DNA of 64,000 nucleotides from UBA2137 sp963740205. Lineage in GTDB: Bacteria > Pseudomonadota > Alphaproteobacteria > Micavibrionales > Micavibrionaceae. Shown one piece after another: positions 16,148 to 24,752 of this stretch. The notes beneath the pieces were generated by a model. That model saw nothing but the letters and a program-made list of their open reading frames with translations. It ran no database searches and was not told the DNA's origin. The stretch's first letter is position 1; each line of letters starts with the position of its first letter. A program made the translations under genes and the position numbers. The stretch lies in NCBI GenBank assembly GCA_963740205.1, contig CAVUDD010000002.1:496001-560000 (forward strand), in the 5' to 3' direction.

Positions 16148-18984
16148 ATAATTTCAACTTGCGGTTGATTATTAACAAATTCATCATTGGTCAATGTAGT
16201 TGTATGCCCTGCATCAAACCCTTCACTTTCACCTATAGGCGTCGCTTGCTCTACACTAGATATATTAAGCAAGGCTTCCTCAAGCATAATATCCATATCA
16301 ATGACTTCTTCAAATGCAGGCAATCCATGTAAATCACTTTCATCATGTGAAAGCGCACTTATGTTGTAACCAAGGTAATCATTTAATTGTGTGAGCTCTG
16401 CATCTCCGAGGGTTTCATTATAATAAACTACTTTTGATAACTCCCCCTTAAACTCATAACCATCTCCAACAACAGATCCATCTTGAAAACGTGAATTTAT
16501 CCTCATCTGGCCAAGACCTAAATCACCAACAGTGCCGTAAATATATCCAGTGCCAGAGATACTACTCACCTCATCGCCATTAAGATACAACGTCATCGTA
16601 CCTTGTGATTGGGAACTCGCACCGTAAACCAGTGCTGTTGTGTAATTCTCGTTTGCCTCAATCAACACATTTGTTTGCTTAAAACCCCAGCTTACTCCCT
16701 TACCCCAATTCCAAGCACTGTGATATAACTTGCCATTCTCAATATAAATATTCATTCCACGACTGCCAGCACCCTGCTCAAATAGTACCTGTCTCGTGTC
16801 AACATCAGAGCTAGTTGAAAATGCTAAACCTATCGTCTTCTCAATAACATTTTGAGCAACAATTGCGTCCGCCCCAGCAACGTGGTCACCATCTATATCA
16901 GTTAATGAAAATATCGCTCCAGAAGGCTCGTCAGGCTCAATGTCAGATGTCACAGTTAAATTAACGGAAGCTGTGCTCTCCAAACCATCTTCATCACGAA
17001 CCGTATAAGTAAAGCTATCATATCCTTCAAAATTTTCATTAGGTGAATATAAAATACTATCATCTGCTCTTAAAGTGACCGTCCCATTTGATGCATAAGA
17101 TATAGAAATTATGTCTAAAACATCGCCATCGGGATCATCATCATTAGCAAGAACATCCAAAAGTATATTTCCGTTAACTAAAACGGTTGCTAAATCGTCT
17201 TCCAATTCAGGAGCGCGATTTGTTGGCTCTACTAACCAATTATGCTCTAAGTAGGCGTCAAGTTGATACAAATTCGTGCCCCCAAGAGCCTCATTATAAT
17301 AAACTACTTTTGATAACTCCCCCTTAAACTCATAACCATCTCCAACAACAGATCCATCTTGAAAACGTGAATTTATCCTCATCTGGCCAAGACCTAAATC
17401 ACCAACAGTGCCGTAAATATATCCAGTGCCAGAGATACTACTCACCTCATCGCCATTAAGATACAACGTCATCGTACCTTGTGATTGGGAACTCGCACCG
17501 TAAACCAGTGCTGTTGTGTAATTCTCGTTTGCCTCAATCAACACATTTGTTTGCTTAAAACCCCAGCTTACTCCCTTACCCCAATTCCAAGCACTGTGAT
17601 ATAACTTGCCATTCTCAATATAAATATTCATTCCACGACTGCCAGCACCCTGCTCAAATAGTACCTGTCTCGTGTCAACATCAGAGCTAGTTGAAAATGC
17701 TAAACCTATCGTCTTCTCAATAACATTTTGAGCAACAATTGCGTCCGCCCCAGCAACGTGGTCACCATCTATATCAGTTAATGAAAATATCGCTCCAGAA
17801 GGCCTGAGCGGTGAGCCATCAGGATAAGTACCATTGCTAAAGGCAAACAAATCATCGTAATTATAAAGCGATAAATTGAATTCATAGAACTCTACATTGA
17901 TAAGCGTATCTGTATTATATAAACCACTTTGATCTACCAATTCGATAGTTACATCGTCTATTACGCTAATGAGAAAATCTTCGATATTGATGTCATAAAC
18001 GATTGTATCGATACCGTCTCCACCATCGAGTGTATCGTTTCCTGCCGATCCTATAAGGGTATCGTTTCCCGCGTTACCTTGTAGAATATTATTAACGTCA
18101 TTTCCTGTAATTTTGTCGTTCCGCGAGCCACCCCAAGCATTTTCGATGACTGCATTAAAGGCAATGGCAATATTGTTGTCCAGACCTACAGAACTATAGG
18201 ACCCATCATTTAAATTCAGAACAACATCAAAGTTATAGGAAGATGCATCTAGTGTGTCATTTCCTGCTGCGTCCCAAATGGTATAAGCAAGATTTTTATT
18301 CAGAACGTAAACGTCATCTCCCGTGGCATGAGATGTGTTGGCTCCATAAAGGCTTTGTAAGGCATAGATATCATAAAGCATATACGAGGCTGGGAAATAA
18401 GGGCTCCAGTCATAAGCCATTACACTATATTGAGAAGATGCCTCCTGCCCTGATAATCTATCAAATGAGTGATTTAAACCAAGCGCGTGGCCAACCTCAT
18501 GTAACAATAGGAAGTATCCATAATTTCCCTCAACTGGATTTTGAGTATTAGAATAAAGATTGTTTGTCCAAACATCTCCGCCCTTGGGATTGCTTGTTGG
18601 ATAATACGCCCACGCTCCTGTCCCACTTGGCAATCTTGCCTGGCCAAAGCCCAATTGGCGCGTGGTATTGGACGATTCTACAAACTGGATATTGGTAAAA
18701 CTTTCAATATCATCAAGTACACGCAAAGTAGCATCCTTCATTCGCGTATTAAATTCACGAAACACTGATGCTTCCTGGTCTGTAGAGCTATAATATCCAG
18801 GTAAGGTATCGAAAAAGTTATAATTGAGAGTTATTCCCGAACCGTTGCCACCCCATGTTCGCCCACTCAGAAGTCGCAATGCACCATCCTCTGTTCCGCT
18901 ATCACCATATTCCGATTGCGTAGCCAAATCGGCGCGTAAAACAGAAGAATGTTCATGATCATGTAAGTCGGTCGAATTCGTCAT
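16144..18984 (-). CDS. secreted serralysin-like metalloprotease with RTX repeats and duplicated LamG-like modules
   Basis: 946 residues. The peptidase domain has the metzincin zinc site HEVGHALGLNH (162-172) and Met-turn SVMAYD (187-192), as in serralysins (M10B). Short RTX repeats follow at about 290-325 (GNAGNDTLIGSAGNDTLDGGDG). Two LamG/concanavalin-like modules at about 394-565 and 686-857 are identical and are separated by a cadherin-like/VCBS-type domain (about 590-680, NRAPELEDDLATV..DSFTYTVRD). The tail is acidic, without a signal peptide, as expected for type I secretion. No ABC exporter genes are nearby. It ends on the last bases of the hydrolase/OsmC gene. Confidence 0.85.
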   Translation of the reverse strand: MTNSTDLHDHEHSSVLRADLATQSEYGDSGTEDGALRLLSGRTWGGNGSGITLNYNFFDTLPGYYSSTDQEASVFREFNTRMKDATLRVLDDIESFTNIQFVESSNTTRQLGFGQARLPSGTGAWAYYPTSNPKGGDVWTNNLYSNTQNPVEGNYGYFLLLHEVGHALGLNHSFDRLSGQEASSQYSVMAYDWSPYFPASYMLYDIYALQSLYGANTSHATGDDVYVLNKNLAYTIWDAAGNDTLDASSYNFDVVLNLNDGSYSSVGLDNNIAIAFNAVIENAWGGSRNDKITGNDVNNILQGNAGNDTLIGSAGNDTLDGGDGIDTIVYDINIEDFLISVIDDVTIELVDQSGLYNTDTLINVEFYEFNLSLYNYDDLFAFSNGTYPDGSPLRPSGAIFSLTDIDGDHVAGADAIVAQNVIEKTIGLAFSTSSDVDTRQVLFEQGAGSRGMNIYIENGKLYHSAWNWGKGVSWGFKQTNVLIEANENYTTALVYGASSQSQGTMTLYLNGDEVSSISGTGYIYGTVGDLGLGQMRINSRFQDGSVVGDGYEFKGELSKVVYYNEALGGTNLYQLDAYLEHNWLVEPTNRAPELEDDLATVLVNGNILLDVLANDDDPDGDVLDIISISYASNGTVTLRADDSILYSPNENFEGYDSFTYTVRDEDGLESTASVNLTVTSDIEPDEPSGAIFSLTDIDGDHVAGADAIVAQNVIEKTIGLAFSTSSDVDTRQVLFEQGAGSRGMNIYIENGKLYHSAWNWGKGVSWGFKQTNVLIEANENYTTALVYGASSQSQGTMTLYLNGDEVSSISGTGYIYGTVGDLGLGQMRINSRFQDGSVVGDGYEFKGELSKVVYYNETLGDAELTQLNDYLGYNISALSHDESDLHGLPAFEEVIDMDIMLEEALLNISSVEQATPIGESEGFDAGHTTTLTNDEFVNNQPQVEII
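16415..16927. repeat. 513-bp direct repeat, copy A (LamG-like module 2)
   Basis: Base-for-base identical by eye to 17291-17803, in the same orientation and the same reading frame, inside the serralysin-like gene. The repeat begins at tcattataataaactac and ends at gctccagaaggc. Confidence 0.9.
17291..17803. repeat. 513-bp direct repeat, copy B (LamG-like module 1)
   Basis: Second copy of the perfect repeat (partner 16415-16927), 363 bases away from the first. It encodes 171 residues of a LamG-like module. Confidence 0.9.
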
Positions 18985-19175
18985 ATTTTGGATCTAATTG
19001 CCCGTTATATTAAAAGATTCTTATATAATTACGGTTATTTACACGTTTCAGATGACTATTAATGGTCAAACTTGGTAACAACGCCTCATAAAGTGCTACG
19101 TATCAAAAATGTAATTCCTTTCAAAATCATAGCATAAAGTCCTTATTTTAAGTTAAAATATGGAAGGTATTTTAT

Positions 19176-20609
19176 CTAAAAAGGTAGCTTTTTGAGAATT
19201 GACACGATTTTGCGTGTTTTGTCGCTAAATAGTTTTGGGGTATACCACGAGCCCGCCGCTCTCTTTCCTACCTCAGAAAATGTTGGGTAGGGAATAATAA
19301 GGTTTGTGATATCAGAAAGTTTTAATCCTTTTGAAACAGCGAGAATCCACATTGAGATACTCTCCCCAGCATGTGGACCCAGCATAGTGGCGCCAAGAAT
19401 CTGCCCATTTTTCTTAATAATAATTTTGATTAGCCCCTCAGTTTCACGCTCGGCCGTTGCGCGATCATTTTCTGCATATTCCCAATGCACAACATCAATA
19501 TTATCGAGACCAAATTTTTCTTCGGCTTGCTTGTAACTTAAGCCAACCGCTGCCAATTCAGGATCAGTATACGTTACCCATGGCAACGCACTGTAATCAA
19601 CCTTGGCAGGAATTTTAAAAATAATATTTTTAATCAGAATGCCTGCATGATAGCCCGCAACATGTGTGAATTGTGGTCCGCCCGCAATATCACCAGCAGC
19701 ATAAATATGCTTTTTGTTGGTTCTTAACCGAGCATCTGTGCCAATACCCTTATTATCAAATTTTACACCCGCATTATCTAGCCCAAGATTATCTATATTC
19801 GGCTTTCGCCCTGCCGCAACCAATAGATGTGAGCCTTTTATATCATGGCTTTTACCCGATTTTTTACATGTGACTGTCACCTGCTTAGGCGTATGTTTAA
19901 CAGACACCACTGAGGCCTTCTCTAATATTTCGACACCCTGCTTTTCAAGTCTTTTTTTCAAAGGTTTGACAAGATCATCATCGTCATGCGCAAGTATCTT
20001 TCCCGCTTCTATGACAGTCACTCTACAGCCCAAATTAAGATGTGCTTGTGCCATCTCTATACCAATGGGACCACCACCAATAATGATGAGATGTTTTGGC
20101 GCCTCCTTTAGATCAAATATCGTCTCATTGGTAAGAGCTTTCTCTGGATCAAGCCCTTCAATTGGAGGCAAAAAAGCGCGTGAACCTGTTGCAATAATAA
20201 AATTACGCGCTCTGATTAATCTATCGCCCGCCCTGACAGTCTTAGAATCTATGAACTCTCCTGCAGCGCGAATGACATCAACACCAAGTCCTTCAAATCT
20301 CTCTTGCGAGTCATGTGGCGCGATTGTAGCAATCACACCATGTACATGTTCATGAACACCATGAAAATCAACCTGTGGTTCTTGGGATTTAATCCCGTAT
20401 TTATCAGAAGTTCGGAAAGCGTTTGCAACCTTAGAAGCTTTTAACAAAGCCTTGGAAGGAACACATCCAGTATTAAGACAGTCACCACCCATTTCCGATT
20501 TTTCAATCAAAATTGTATTTAAACCTAATTGAGCAGCACCTGCGGCAACAGACAAGCCTGCTGAACCCGCCCCAATAATACAGATGTCGGCTTTTGTTAT
20601 ATTAGACAT
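19176..20609 (-). CDS. FAD-dependent pyridine nucleotide-disulfide oxidoreductase (mercuric reductase/lipoamide dehydrogenase-like)
   Basis: 477 residues. FAD-binding CIIGAGSAGLSVAAGAAQLG at 10-29, redox-active disulfide in GGDCLNTGCVPSKALLKASK (Cys44, Cys49), NAD-binding LIIIGGGPIGIEMAQAHLNLG near 175, second FAD motif HIYAAGDIAGGPQFTHVAGYHAG near 310, and a dimerisation domain. The C-terminus lacks the HPT(L/F)SE His-Glu pair of lipoamide dehydrogenase (here YPTFSEVGKRAAG), so it is not a classical E3. Its start overlaps the TVP38-like gene by eight bases. Fusion or pairing of such flavoproteins with TVP38/TMEM64 proteins is common, so they probably act together at the membrane. Confidence 0.85.
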   Translation of the reverse strand: MSNITKADICIIGAGSAGLSVAAGAAQLGLNTILIEKSEMGGDCLNTGCVPSKALLKASKVANAFRTSDKYGIKSQEPQVDFHGVHEHVHGVIATIAPHDSQERFEGLGVDVIRAAGEFIDSKTVRAGDRLIRARNFIIATGSRAFLPPIEGLDPEKALTNETIFDLKEAPKHLIIIGGGPIGIEMAQAHLNLGCRVTVIEAGKILAHDDDDLVKPLKKRLEKQGVEILEKASVVSVKHTPKQVTVTCKKSGKSHDIKGSHLLVAAGRKPNIDNLGLDNAGVKFDNKGIGTDARLRTNKKHIYAAGDIAGGPQFTHVAGYHAGILIKNIIFKIPAKVDYSALPWVTYTDPELAAVGLSYKQAEEKFGLDNIDVVHWEYAENDRATAERETEGLIKIIIKKNGQILGATMLGPHAGESISMWILAVSKGLKLSDITNLIIPYPTFSEVGKRAAGSWYTPKLFSDKTRKIVSILKKLPF

Positions 20610-21291
20610 TTGTTTTTGCCTTTTTAAATTGTTTGTAAAGCGTTGGAATTAACGCGAACAGGCCAAGTAGCCCAAAGGCCAAAAGCAAATCTTTTGACAC
20701 GATATCTTTCAAATTTTCAATATCCGCAAGCTGAGTACCAACATTAACGAAAACGAAACTACCTGGGATAATTCCAAAGAGCGTTGTTAACACAAAGACC
20801 TTTGTTGAAACATTAAACATAGCAGGAACAATATTTATTAAGAAAAACGGAAACAAAGGAACAAGTCTCAGAAACAGTAAATAGCCCACCGCGTTTTCAC
20901 GCATATTCCCTTCAATTTTTGAATAAAGCTTTCCTGCTTTCTCTCGCAAAGTTTTCCCTACAGAGGATTTAGCAATCAGAAAAACTAGTGTTGCTCCTAC
21001 TGTTGCAGAGATTACAACATAGAATGTACCCAAAATGTTCCCAAAGAAAAATCCTCCAGACAACGTCAATAAAGTAGCAAAAGGAAGTGACAGTGCCACC
21101 GTACCCACATAAAGCAAACAAAATAACAAAACCGAAATAAATGGGTTTTGTTCTACTTTTTCTAAAAGCAATTCTTTGTTTTCCTGAAAAGCCTCTAGAG
21201 TTATTTTTTCATGCAATCCAGATGAAAAAGCGATGATTGCAAGTAAAAATAATATAACAAGAGGCAACCATCTTTTAACTTTTGCATTCAT
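20602..21291 (-). CDS. TVP38/TMEM64-family membrane protein
   Basis: 229 residues with about six helices. The family (SNARE-associated/DedA-like) motif is visible as FATLLTLSGGFFFGNILGTFYVVISATVGATLVFLIAKSSVG at about 72-113 and FLRLVPLFPFFLINIVPAMFNVS at about 140-162. It is the middle gene of a three-gene operon: overlap of four bases (ATGA) with the receiver gene before it and of eight bases with the flavoprotein after it. Family members are thought to act in lipid or membrane transport. Confidence 0.8.
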   Translation of the reverse strand: MNAKVKRWLPLVILFLLAIIAFSSGLHEKITLEAFQENKELLLEKVEQNPFISVLLFCLLYVGTVALSLPFATLLTLSGGFFFGNILGTFYVVISATVGATLVFLIAKSSVGKTLREKAGKLYSKIEGNMRENAVGYLLFLRLVPLFPFFLINIVPAMFNVSTKVFVLTTLFGIIPGSFVFVNVGTQLADIENLKDIVSKDLLLAFGLLGLFALIPTLYKQFKKAKTNV

Positions 21292-21662
21292 GTTTTTTCT
21301 TTTTCTATATGTGCTCTTAAAATTTGTTTTACGTCTTCCGAAGAAAAGGCCTTATACTCTAATGCATCAAAAACAGATCTTTCTTCTTCTGGCACATTGT
21401 CAGGCGCTGCAGTAAAACCTACAATGTTACAATCCAAGCATTCTCGCAATTTTTTAGCTAATTCCCACCCCTCCATATCTGGTAAATTGATATCAATCAA
21501 AGCCAAATCATACTTATTCGACTGGGAAATAAGCAACGCCTGCGCGCCTGTTTGCGCTACAACGCATTCATAGCCCATCTTTTTAACGATATGCTCCATA
21601 ATCAGAATTGCTGGTTCATAGTCTTCAACATATAAGATTTTTCGGGATGGAAAATTTTGCAT
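21288..21662 (-). CDS. single-domain response regulator (receiver only)
   Basis: 124 residues, just a receiver domain. It starts KILYVEDYEPAILIMEHIVKKMGY with the acidic pair ED and has the phospho-acceptor Asp in YDLALIDINLPDMEGWELA near residue 55 and the conserved Thr in CNIVGFTAA. The C-terminal YKAF replaces the usual Lys-Pro. There is no output domain, so it should act through protein contact. It is the first gene of the operon with the TVP38-like protein and flavoprotein, an unusual place for such a regulator. The hybrid kinase at 29271 carries a similar receiver (ALIVEDYEANVIVISHIL). Confidence 0.8.
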   Translation of the reverse strand: MQNFPSRKILYVEDYEPAILIMEHIVKKMGYECVVAQTGAQALLISQSNKYDLALIDINLPDMEGWELAKKLRECLDCNIVGFTAAPDNVPEEERSVFDALEYKAFSSEDVKQILRAHIEKEKT

Positions 21663-21725
21663 TTCTTACACTATCTATTAATACGTGGATTGAGAGATAA
21701 GGTTACAAAGAAAATAGTAATTAAT

Positions 21726-23099
21726 TTATTTTTTTAGATTAGCAAAAATTTCTTCAGTCTGCTCAACTTTGTTTTTCAAAAATCTTTGGCTATCCTTTGT
21801 TTTTTGTAAATTCGTGCATTCCTTTATACCAGCAAGTTGCATTTCAAGAATTTTCCACTGCTTTTTATTAGATGCAAATTCTGCGAGATGCTGCAACTTA
21901 TCTAAAAGATAAAGGTTAATGTCCAATCTTTCAAAGGCAGCTTCTCTAATTTGATTAAAACTACTTCCGAATAGCTGTTCCAAGGAATATGCATTGCCCC
22001 CAACGCGAGGTTCACCATCTTTATCAATTACAAAGCTTTGCCTATACCCCTCAGACATTAAAAGGCTTAGTGATGCGGTTAACTGGTCTATAACCTTATT
22101 TGCAGTGTAAGGGTCATTAATTCCAGGTGATAAGGCTCTTAGACCAATCTCTACAAGATGACGTATGGCATATTCTAGATCCTGTGTCTGTGTTCGGCTC
22201 TCTCCAATATCAATGTAAGCATGAATATTTTCTACAAGATCTTTAACATCATCAGTGTCTGCATCTTTCTTCTTGGTCGTGTATAATGTAGCAATAGACT
22301 GCCCCTTGAGGATGTGCTCACCCACCATAACCTTAAAACATAAAAAAGCATTTGCTTCTTGAAGATGCACAGACAAAAAGTTGAAATTCAAATACTGGAG
22401 ATACCCCTCTTTGTTGGATTTTAAAGTTGTAACTTCATACTTGAATTTTTTGGGAACAATCCCATCTTCATTATTTTCCTTATTATCTACATCCTTTAAA
22501 TAAGGTTGATTTTTAATGAGACGAAAAATGTCTTTTATAAGTTTATTTCCAACTTCGGTTACTATTGTGTCTGCCATGCAGGATTTGGCAACATGGTTCA
22601 CGTAAAACAGCAGAAGAAACAGTGTTGAAAAGCAATAGAGTACACAAAAGCTTATTGTGAGTGCAGGCAAATTACTTTCTGTGAACGTTTGGGAGTGGGT
22701 TATTCGCACGAAATAAAACGCACAAACAACAGACCCAAAGAATAAGCCGAAATAAATTTGTGTTTTATCATTTGCAATAAACGCCTTAATAAGACGCGGA
22801 CCCATTTGCGATGAGGCAAGTGAAATAACAACAATAGTAATTGATATAACCATTGTCGTCATAGTCATCATTGAAGACATTAGAGCCAACGCAATATCTT
22901 TGGCATTTTCTAATCTTGATTTAAAAACCTTGTCTTTAAGATCTTCGACAAGAGGGTAATTATATTCAACGAAAGTTATAGTGCCTAGAACTGCCAATAT
23001 GAAAAGACAGATGACCAATGGTGTAAACCATAGTTGTCCCGTAAGGAGATACCAAGTATTCCTAATCTGCTCGATGTGGTTTTTTATAAAATTTTTCAC
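21726..23099 (-). CDS. DUF2254 family membrane protein
   Basis: 457 residues. Four helices lie in the first 170 residues (WFTPLVICLFILAVLGTITFV, ALMSSMMTMTTMVISITIVVISL, IYFGLFFGSVVCAFYFV, LTISFCVLYCFSTLFLLLFYV), then a large soluble part with GINDPYTANKVIDQLTASL, the DUF2254 signature. Function is not established. The N-terminal WYLLTGQLWFTPL matches the family start. A poorly conserved spacer separates it from the glycine-zipper gene upstream on the same strand. Confidence 0.8.
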   Translation of the reverse strand: MKNFIKNHIEQIRNTWYLLTGQLWFTPLVICLFILAVLGTITFVEYNYPLVEDLKDKVFKSRLENAKDIALALMSSMMTMTTMVISITIVVISLASSQMGPRLIKAFIANDKTQIYFGLFFGSVVCAFYFVRITHSQTFTESNLPALTISFCVLYCFSTLFLLLFYVNHVAKSCMADTIVTEVGNKLIKDIFRLIKNQPYLKDVDNKENNEDGIVPKKFKYEVTTLKSNKEGYLQYLNFNFLSVHLQEANAFLCFKVMVGEHILKGQSIATLYTTKKKDADTDDVKDLVENIHAYIDIGESRTQTQDLEYAIRHLVEIGLRALSPGINDPYTANKVIDQLTASLSLLMSEGYRQSFVIDKDGEPRVGGNAYSLEQLFGSSFNQIREAAFERLDINLYLLDKLQHLAEFASNKKQWKILEMQLAGIKECTNLQKTKDSQRFLKNKVEQTEEIFANLKK

Positions 23100-23120
23100 T
23101 TCAAACCTTCAGTAATAAAA

Positions 23121-23150
23121 AAAGCCCCACATTTATTGTGAGGCTTTCTA
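23121..23150 (-). terminator. rho-independent terminator after the glycine-zipper lipoprotein gene
   Basis: On the minus strand: AAAGCCTCACA - loop - TGTGGGGCTTT followed by a T run, 23 bases after the stop at 23171. Confidence 0.75.
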
Positions 23151-23170
23151 TAAAACTATTTTAAGTAATA

Positions 23171-23398
23171 TTAATCAAGATCAATATCGTCTTCATCTGT
23201 TAGCGCACCTACCGCTGCACCACCAGCCGCACCCAACAGAGCACCACCTGCGATACTACCACCTGTGGCTGCTGCAAGACCAGCACCACCAGCTGCACCG
23301 ATTCCACCACCGCTCAAAGCGCGCTCGCCAGTTGTGTTACCGCAAGCTGCAAGCATAAGAACCATAGCTGGGATCAATCCTAATTTAACAAGTTTCAT
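23171..23398 (-). CDS. small glycine-zipper lipoprotein
   Basis: 75 residues. Lipoprotein signal peptide MKLVKLGLIPAMVLMLAACG with lipobox LAAC (Cys19), then a Gly/Ala-rich zipper (GGGIGAAGGAGLAAATGGSIAGGALLGAAGG) that should form a membrane-inserting helix, then an acidic tail EDDIDLD. Such proteins are often stress induced. AAAGGATAATATT precedes the ATG, and an EcfG-like promoter lies at 23443-23467. Confidence 0.75.
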   Translation of the reverse strand: MKLVKLGLIPAMVLMLAACGNTTGERALSGGGIGAAGGAGLAAATGGSIAGGALLGAAGGAAVGALTDEDDIDLD

Positions 23399-23442
23399 AA
23401 TATTATCCTTTCAAAATTTTTATTATTAAGTATTCGCACACT

Positions 23443-23467
23443 AACATTTTACTTATTAGAAAGTTCC
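23443..23467 (-). promoter_or_regulatory. EcfG-like promoter (near match) of the glycine-zipper gene
   Basis: On the minus strand GGAAC - 16 bases - TGTT, one mismatch to GGAAC-N16/17-CGTT. It lies about 45 bases before the start codon. Confidence 0.5.
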
Positions 23468-23500
23468 GAATTAAATTATCAACTTATTCATCATGTTAGC

Positions 23501-23526
23501 GGAACTAGACTGCTCTCTTTCACGTT
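23501..23526 (+). promoter_or_regulatory. EcfG-type promoter of the PA2169-like gene
   Basis: Exact GGAAC (23501-23505), 17 bases, CGTT (23523-23526), 40 bases before the start at 23567. This is the consensus of the alphaproteobacterial general-stress sigma factor EcfG. Confidence 0.7.
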
Positions 23527-23566
23527 GGTAGTGACACAAATCAATTATAAAAGGAGACAAACAATA

Positions 23567-24017
23567 ATGTCATCAGATGAAATTAAAATTTTAAATAGCC
23601 TAATCCAACAGTGCGAAGACGCACGTGAATTTTACGAAGAAGCATGTGAAACAACAGACAACCATGAAATGCGCACGCTTTACAGCCGTATGAAAGAAGC
23701 AAGAGCACCAATAATCGCCGATCTAAGCACACGCGTTAAAGCACTTGGTGGTGACGTCGAGGATGAAGAGTCTGTAATGGGCGAAATCCGTGCCTCATGG
23801 GGCAAGCTCAAAGCAACGCTTTCTACCAATAAGGACGAGACGTCTAGTCAACGATCTTGAAGAGGTAGAAGATCGCTCACTTGAAGAGTTTTATGCCGCT
23901 GTAGCTAAGAACTTACCGGAGCAAACAATTACTATGCTTAAGCGTCATGCAAATACATTGCGCGAAACTCATGATACTATGAAAGCTACTCAGGATTTGT
24001 TTGAGGAAGCCGCGTAA
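23567..24017 (+). CDS. PA2169-like four-helix-bundle (ferritin-like) protein, one-base frameshift
   Basis: Start ATG 23567 follows AAGGAG at 23551-23556. The first 90 residues (MSSDEIKILNSLIQQCED, MGEIRASWGKLKATLSTNKDE) and a second frame (RLVNDLEEVEDRSLEEFYAAV, ETHDTMKATQDLFEEAA) together make the usual 150-residue PA2169/DUF2383-type protein. The two are joined by dropping A23840, which gives 149 residues. The family is ferritin-like in fold and widely stress induced, but its function is unknown. It sits behind an exact EcfG-type promoter and before a strong terminator. Confidence 0.7.
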
Positions 24018-24048
24018 ATAAAAACGAGATAAAATTCTGTGAATTTTA

Positions 24049-24077
24049 AAAGCCGTTGGTTACTTACCAGCGGCTTT
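24049..24077. terminator. bidirectional terminator
   Basis: AAAGCCGTTGGT - loop - ACCAGCGGCTTT (one G.U pair) flanked by A and T runs. It serves the PA2169-like gene on the plus strand and the amidotransferase gene, whose last codons it overlaps, on the minus strand. Confidence 0.75.
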
Positions 24078-24752
24078 TTTTATTAACCATTTAAAAATTC
24101 TAATTGGAAAGCTTCTATAAAAAAGAAGTTCTGGATGAAACTGCACACCTAAAATAGGTAATTTTTGATGCTCGATTGCTTGTACTACGCCGTTCATTTC
24201 TTCTGCTGATATATCAAGTCCATCGCCTAATTTGTCAACGGCCTGAGTATGCAAAGAATTAACCGACTTACAATATTTACAATTCGCTAAAACGGCTATT
24301 AAAGAATCTTTTTTTAATACGATACGTTTCCTATATAAAGCTTGAGCTAATAAATTTGTTGGGTATTTCGTTTTTTCAAAAGCCTGACGGATATCAAAGA
24401 ACAGGTCTCCTCCAAAATGAACATTAATTAATTGTGCCCCTCTGCAAATCCCCAAGACAGGCTTTTCTCCTTCTATAGCCTTCTTCAAAAGAGAAAACTC
24501 CATTTCATCACGGTCTTTATAGTAATGGTAATTCTCTTTGATCTTACCTCCGTATCGACTGGGGTGAATATCCTTACCGCCCATAAGAATTAAACCATCA
24601 AACTCAATATTCTTGTTTTCGGATATAAGCTCAGGGGAACCTCCAAGTAAAAAGACAATTGCATACGCACACCATGTGCCAACATGACCTACAGCACTTT
24701 TTTTCTTAGAACCCGTTATAATTATGATTGGTTTACTAGATTTTGAACTCAT
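24060..24752 (-). CDS. class I glutamine amidotransferase / gamma-glutamyl-GABA hydrolase-like (peptidase C26)
   Basis: 230 residues. The catalytic triad is visible: nucleophile Cys103 in VLGICRGAQLIN and His206/Glu208 in GVQFHPELL; the N-terminal LILMGGKDIHPSRYGG is the C26/PuuD signature. These enzymes cleave gamma-glutamyl amides. The start overlaps the end of the amidoligase gene by 17 bases, so the two are co-translated. Amidoligase plus class I amidotransferase is a recurring gene pair thought to make and break (or supply ammonia for) amide bonds on an unknown substrate. Confidence 0.8.
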   Translation of the reverse strand: MSSKSSKPIIIITGSKKKSAVGHVGTWCAYAIVFLLGGSPELISENKNIEFDGLILMGGKDIHPSRYGGKIKENYHYYKDRDEMEFSLLKKAIEGEKPVLGICRGAQLINVHFGGDLFFDIRQAFEKTKYPTNLLAQALYRKRIVLKKDSLIAVLANCKYCKSVNSLHTQAVDKLGDGLDISAEEMNGVVQAIEHQKLPILGVQFHPELLFYRSFPIRIFKWLIKKAAGK

